Below, piece after piece: positions 61,875-64,000 of a stretch of DNA of 64,000 nt (position 1 is its first letter; each line of letters begins with the position of its first letter). Location of the stretch: positions 9,040,379 through 9,104,378 of the forward strand of contig NC_135551.1 in NCBI RefSeq assembly GCF_964340395.1, written 5' to 3'. Position numbers and translations under genes: made by a program. The stretch comes from Glandiceps talaboti (lineage: Eukaryota > Hemichordata > Enteropneusta > Spengelidae). The notes under the pieces are model-generated. The model had not been told where the DNA came from. It ran no database searches and worked only from the letters and a program-made list of their open reading frames with translations.

Positions 61875-63165
61875 AAATATTCAAATATTGGTCTGTGACA
61901 TTCAAGAAGTTGCCTCCGGCAACTAATTGGAGGAGCACTCACTCATCAGAGATAGTCAGTATGGTTTCACTAAAGGCAAATCATGTGTCAAACTTGCTGG
62001 TGTTCTTTGAAATTGTAACAAAATCAGTGGATGAAGGAAACCCAATAGACATAGCATACCTTGACTTTAGTAAGGCCTTTGATAAGGTTCCTCATGCAAG
62101 ACTAGTTTCAAAGCTACAAGCACATGGAGTAACCAGGAAGATCAGTGTTTGGATTCAGAACTGGTTAACCGACAGATCACAACGTACAGTATTAAATGGA
62201 AATGCATCTAAGTGGTCAGCCGTCACCAGTGGTGTACCCCAAGGATCTGTGCTAGGACCCATTTTATTTTTAATTTACATTAACGACATTGATGATGTAG
62301 TACAATCTTTCATACTTAAATTTGCAGATGATACCAAGCTGTGTTAAACTGTTAATTCACAGGCAGATTGTGACAATTTTCAAGATGATTTGAACAGATT
62401 GTCTACATGGGCTGAAGACTGACAAATGTCTTTTAACTTGGACAAATGTAAGATTATGCACATTGGTTCATCAAACCAGTCACACAAGTACACCATGAAT
62501 TATAAACCATTGAATTCAGTAACTGAAGAAAAGGATTTGGGTGTATTGATTCACAACTCATTGAAAACCAGTCATCATTGTGCAGCTGCAGCTAAAAGGG
62601 CAAACAGGACACTTGGTATCATAAAACGGAACATTTCACACAAATCAAAATTCGTCATCATGAAGTTGTTCAACTCCTTAGTCAGACCACACATCGAATA
62701 TGCCGTTCAGTTTTGGAACCCACACTACAAAAAAAGACATTGACCTTCTCGAAAAAAAAATACAAAGGCGAGCTACAAAGCTGATACCTGAACTGAGATA
62801 TTTAAGTTATGCAGATAGACTAAGGACACTAAATATGACCACTTTGGAAGAACGAATGCGGAGAGGCGACTTGATTCAAGTGTTTCGTTTAATCAAGGGA
62901 TTTGATAAAAGTGACTATGAGCTACTATTTAAGCTTCACCAAACCAGCAGGACAAGAGAACACTCACTAAAACTTGTTATATCTACAGTTAGGCTGGATA
63001 CTAGGAAATATTTCTTCTCAATGGAACAATTTACCAGAACACATCATCCAAGCTAAAATATTGTGGACTTTAAAATTAGACTGGACCAGTACATGAACAC
63101 TACAAGGGATTATATGAGCCTTTGAGGCTTTCTTCCCTGTCTTGCCATGGTTAATTTACAACCAT
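61875..63165 (+). pseudogene. CR1-like LINE, 5'-truncated, relatively young
   Basis: Reads [36 protein letters not shown] (first catalytic Asp); [31 protein letters not shown] (the catalytic FADD box, intact); SFNLDKCKIMHIGSSNQ; EEKDLGVLIHNSLK; IEYAVQFWNPHYKK. After a frame shift near 62735 come IQRRATKLIPELRYLSYADR, LEERMRRGDLIQVFRLIKG and an NNLPEHI-like end. Defects include a shift near 61990, stops at 62344 and 62420, and the later frame shift. The motif order and C-terminal tail fit CR1-type elements. The endonuclease and ORF1 are missing, as usual for 5'-truncated copies. The tail region has a TCACGTTAA duplication (63171-63190). Confidence 0.92.
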
Positions 63166-63190
63166 GACAATCACGTTAAATCACGTTAAT

Positions 63191-64000
63191 TTGGAAAGGA
63201 AAAGAAAAGAAAATCGAAGGCGATGACATAATGAGTATGACGAAACCAAATTTTCTTTCCGCCAGTAGTCAACTAAACTAAAAATAAGATAGAAGAAATG
63301 TATGAAATATGGGAAGATATCAATAAGGATTACAAGCAAATTAGTAATATATTGAAAATGTTGATTAAACATAAAGAGTATAGAGTAAAATAGTGAAACT
63401 GTCGAAAATCTCTTAATCCATTCAATCAATAGTTCTAGTTAAAAATACGTTTTTCCTTTTTGATTCTAATCAAAACAGAAATTACAAGCGAAATTATAGT
63501 ACTTTGTACTTGAAAACTGTTTACATGTGTACCATAGAGGGTAACAGCGACCAGGAGACACTGCAATGGATTGGCATACAATTCAAAAACAAAGAAAATA
63601 GCAGTGGGTGCGATAGAGGGCGGGATTCTTGTATTCATTCGTGTTTCTTTCCTCCACCTAAGTCAGTAGAGGCATCAATATAGCATCATATAAAACATTT
63701 CATTAAAAAACTTTCAGTCAATAAACTCGCAACAAAATGACGTAACTGGTAATAAGGAAAAAACGTACAATAAAATTGTCATAAATAAATGGCTCTTGAA
63801 ATCAAAAGTGAAAAAAAAGAAAATAATTGTCTTTGTTGTTTAAAATGCAAAGTTAACATACATTATGGAAACAAGAGAATAAATGGGAAATTATGATTAT
63901 ATACCGGTTATCATAATATATGTAGAACATTCCGATGTGTAACTGAGCATAATGTCAAATGATTCAAAGTAACTGTAACTAAAAAGATTAGGCCTAAAAA
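63191..64000. other. No gene recognised
   Basis: AT-rich sequence without recognisable domains. Confidence 0.55.

Overview
This window is AT-rich animal DNA. Genuine coding exons are short and bounded by consensus splice sites, microsatellites are abundant, and the transposable elements are animal types: CR1/L2-like and other non-LTR retrotransposons, a Penelope-like element with a GIY-YIG endonuclease, Mutator-like and IS630/Tc1-like DNA transposons, and a Helitron-type PIF1 helicase. An LDLa plus ZP-domain gene fits a metazoan, probably a marine invertebrate. I cannot place it more closely from the sequence alone.

Layout. 1-12704: six full copies and one partial copy of a 1984-1990 bp tandem repeat, almost identical between copies, each with a long imperfect hairpin that holds a TATA-like motif. 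12755-12811: a signal-peptide exon on the minus strand at the edge of the array. 13.3-17.5 kb: old duplicated non-coding blocks plus a snap-back Tc1/mariner-type MITE. 17.9-19.7 kb: an IS630/Tc1-like transposon with long terminal inverted repeats and a broken, rearranged transposase. 22.2-24.6 kb: a decayed Mutator-like transposase whose reading frame also carries an SGNH-hydrolase domain; a perfect 115-bp-armed palindromic MITE sits inside it with a 9-bp target duplication. 24.7-25.8 kb: the 3' end of a Penelope-like element followed by three hammerhead-ribozyme-like motifs, two of them head to head between (TA)n tracts. 27-39 kb: dispersed repeats, a LINE 3' end, a Helitron helicase fragment, an unrecognised pseudogene, a foldback element and a decayed LINE.

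40.3-60.1 kb, minus strand: the main host gene. At least eight phase-1 LDL-receptor class A exons are followed by five exons that together form a complete ZP domain. All splice phases are compatible. A transmembrane exon at 26.9-27.1 kb on the same strand is in the right phase to be the membrane anchor, though this link is inferred. The start of the gene lies beyond 60.1 kb or outside the window. Its introns and flanks hold LINE fragments, two more foldback elements with 9-bp target duplications, minisatellites and microsatellites. 61.9-63.2 kb is a 5'-truncated CR1-like LINE.

How it works together: the only well-supported host product is a secreted or membrane-anchored LDLa-ZP protein, of the kind that polymerises in extracellular coats. 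Nearly everything else is layered mobile DNA, and several insertions can be ordered in time by nesting and target-site duplications.
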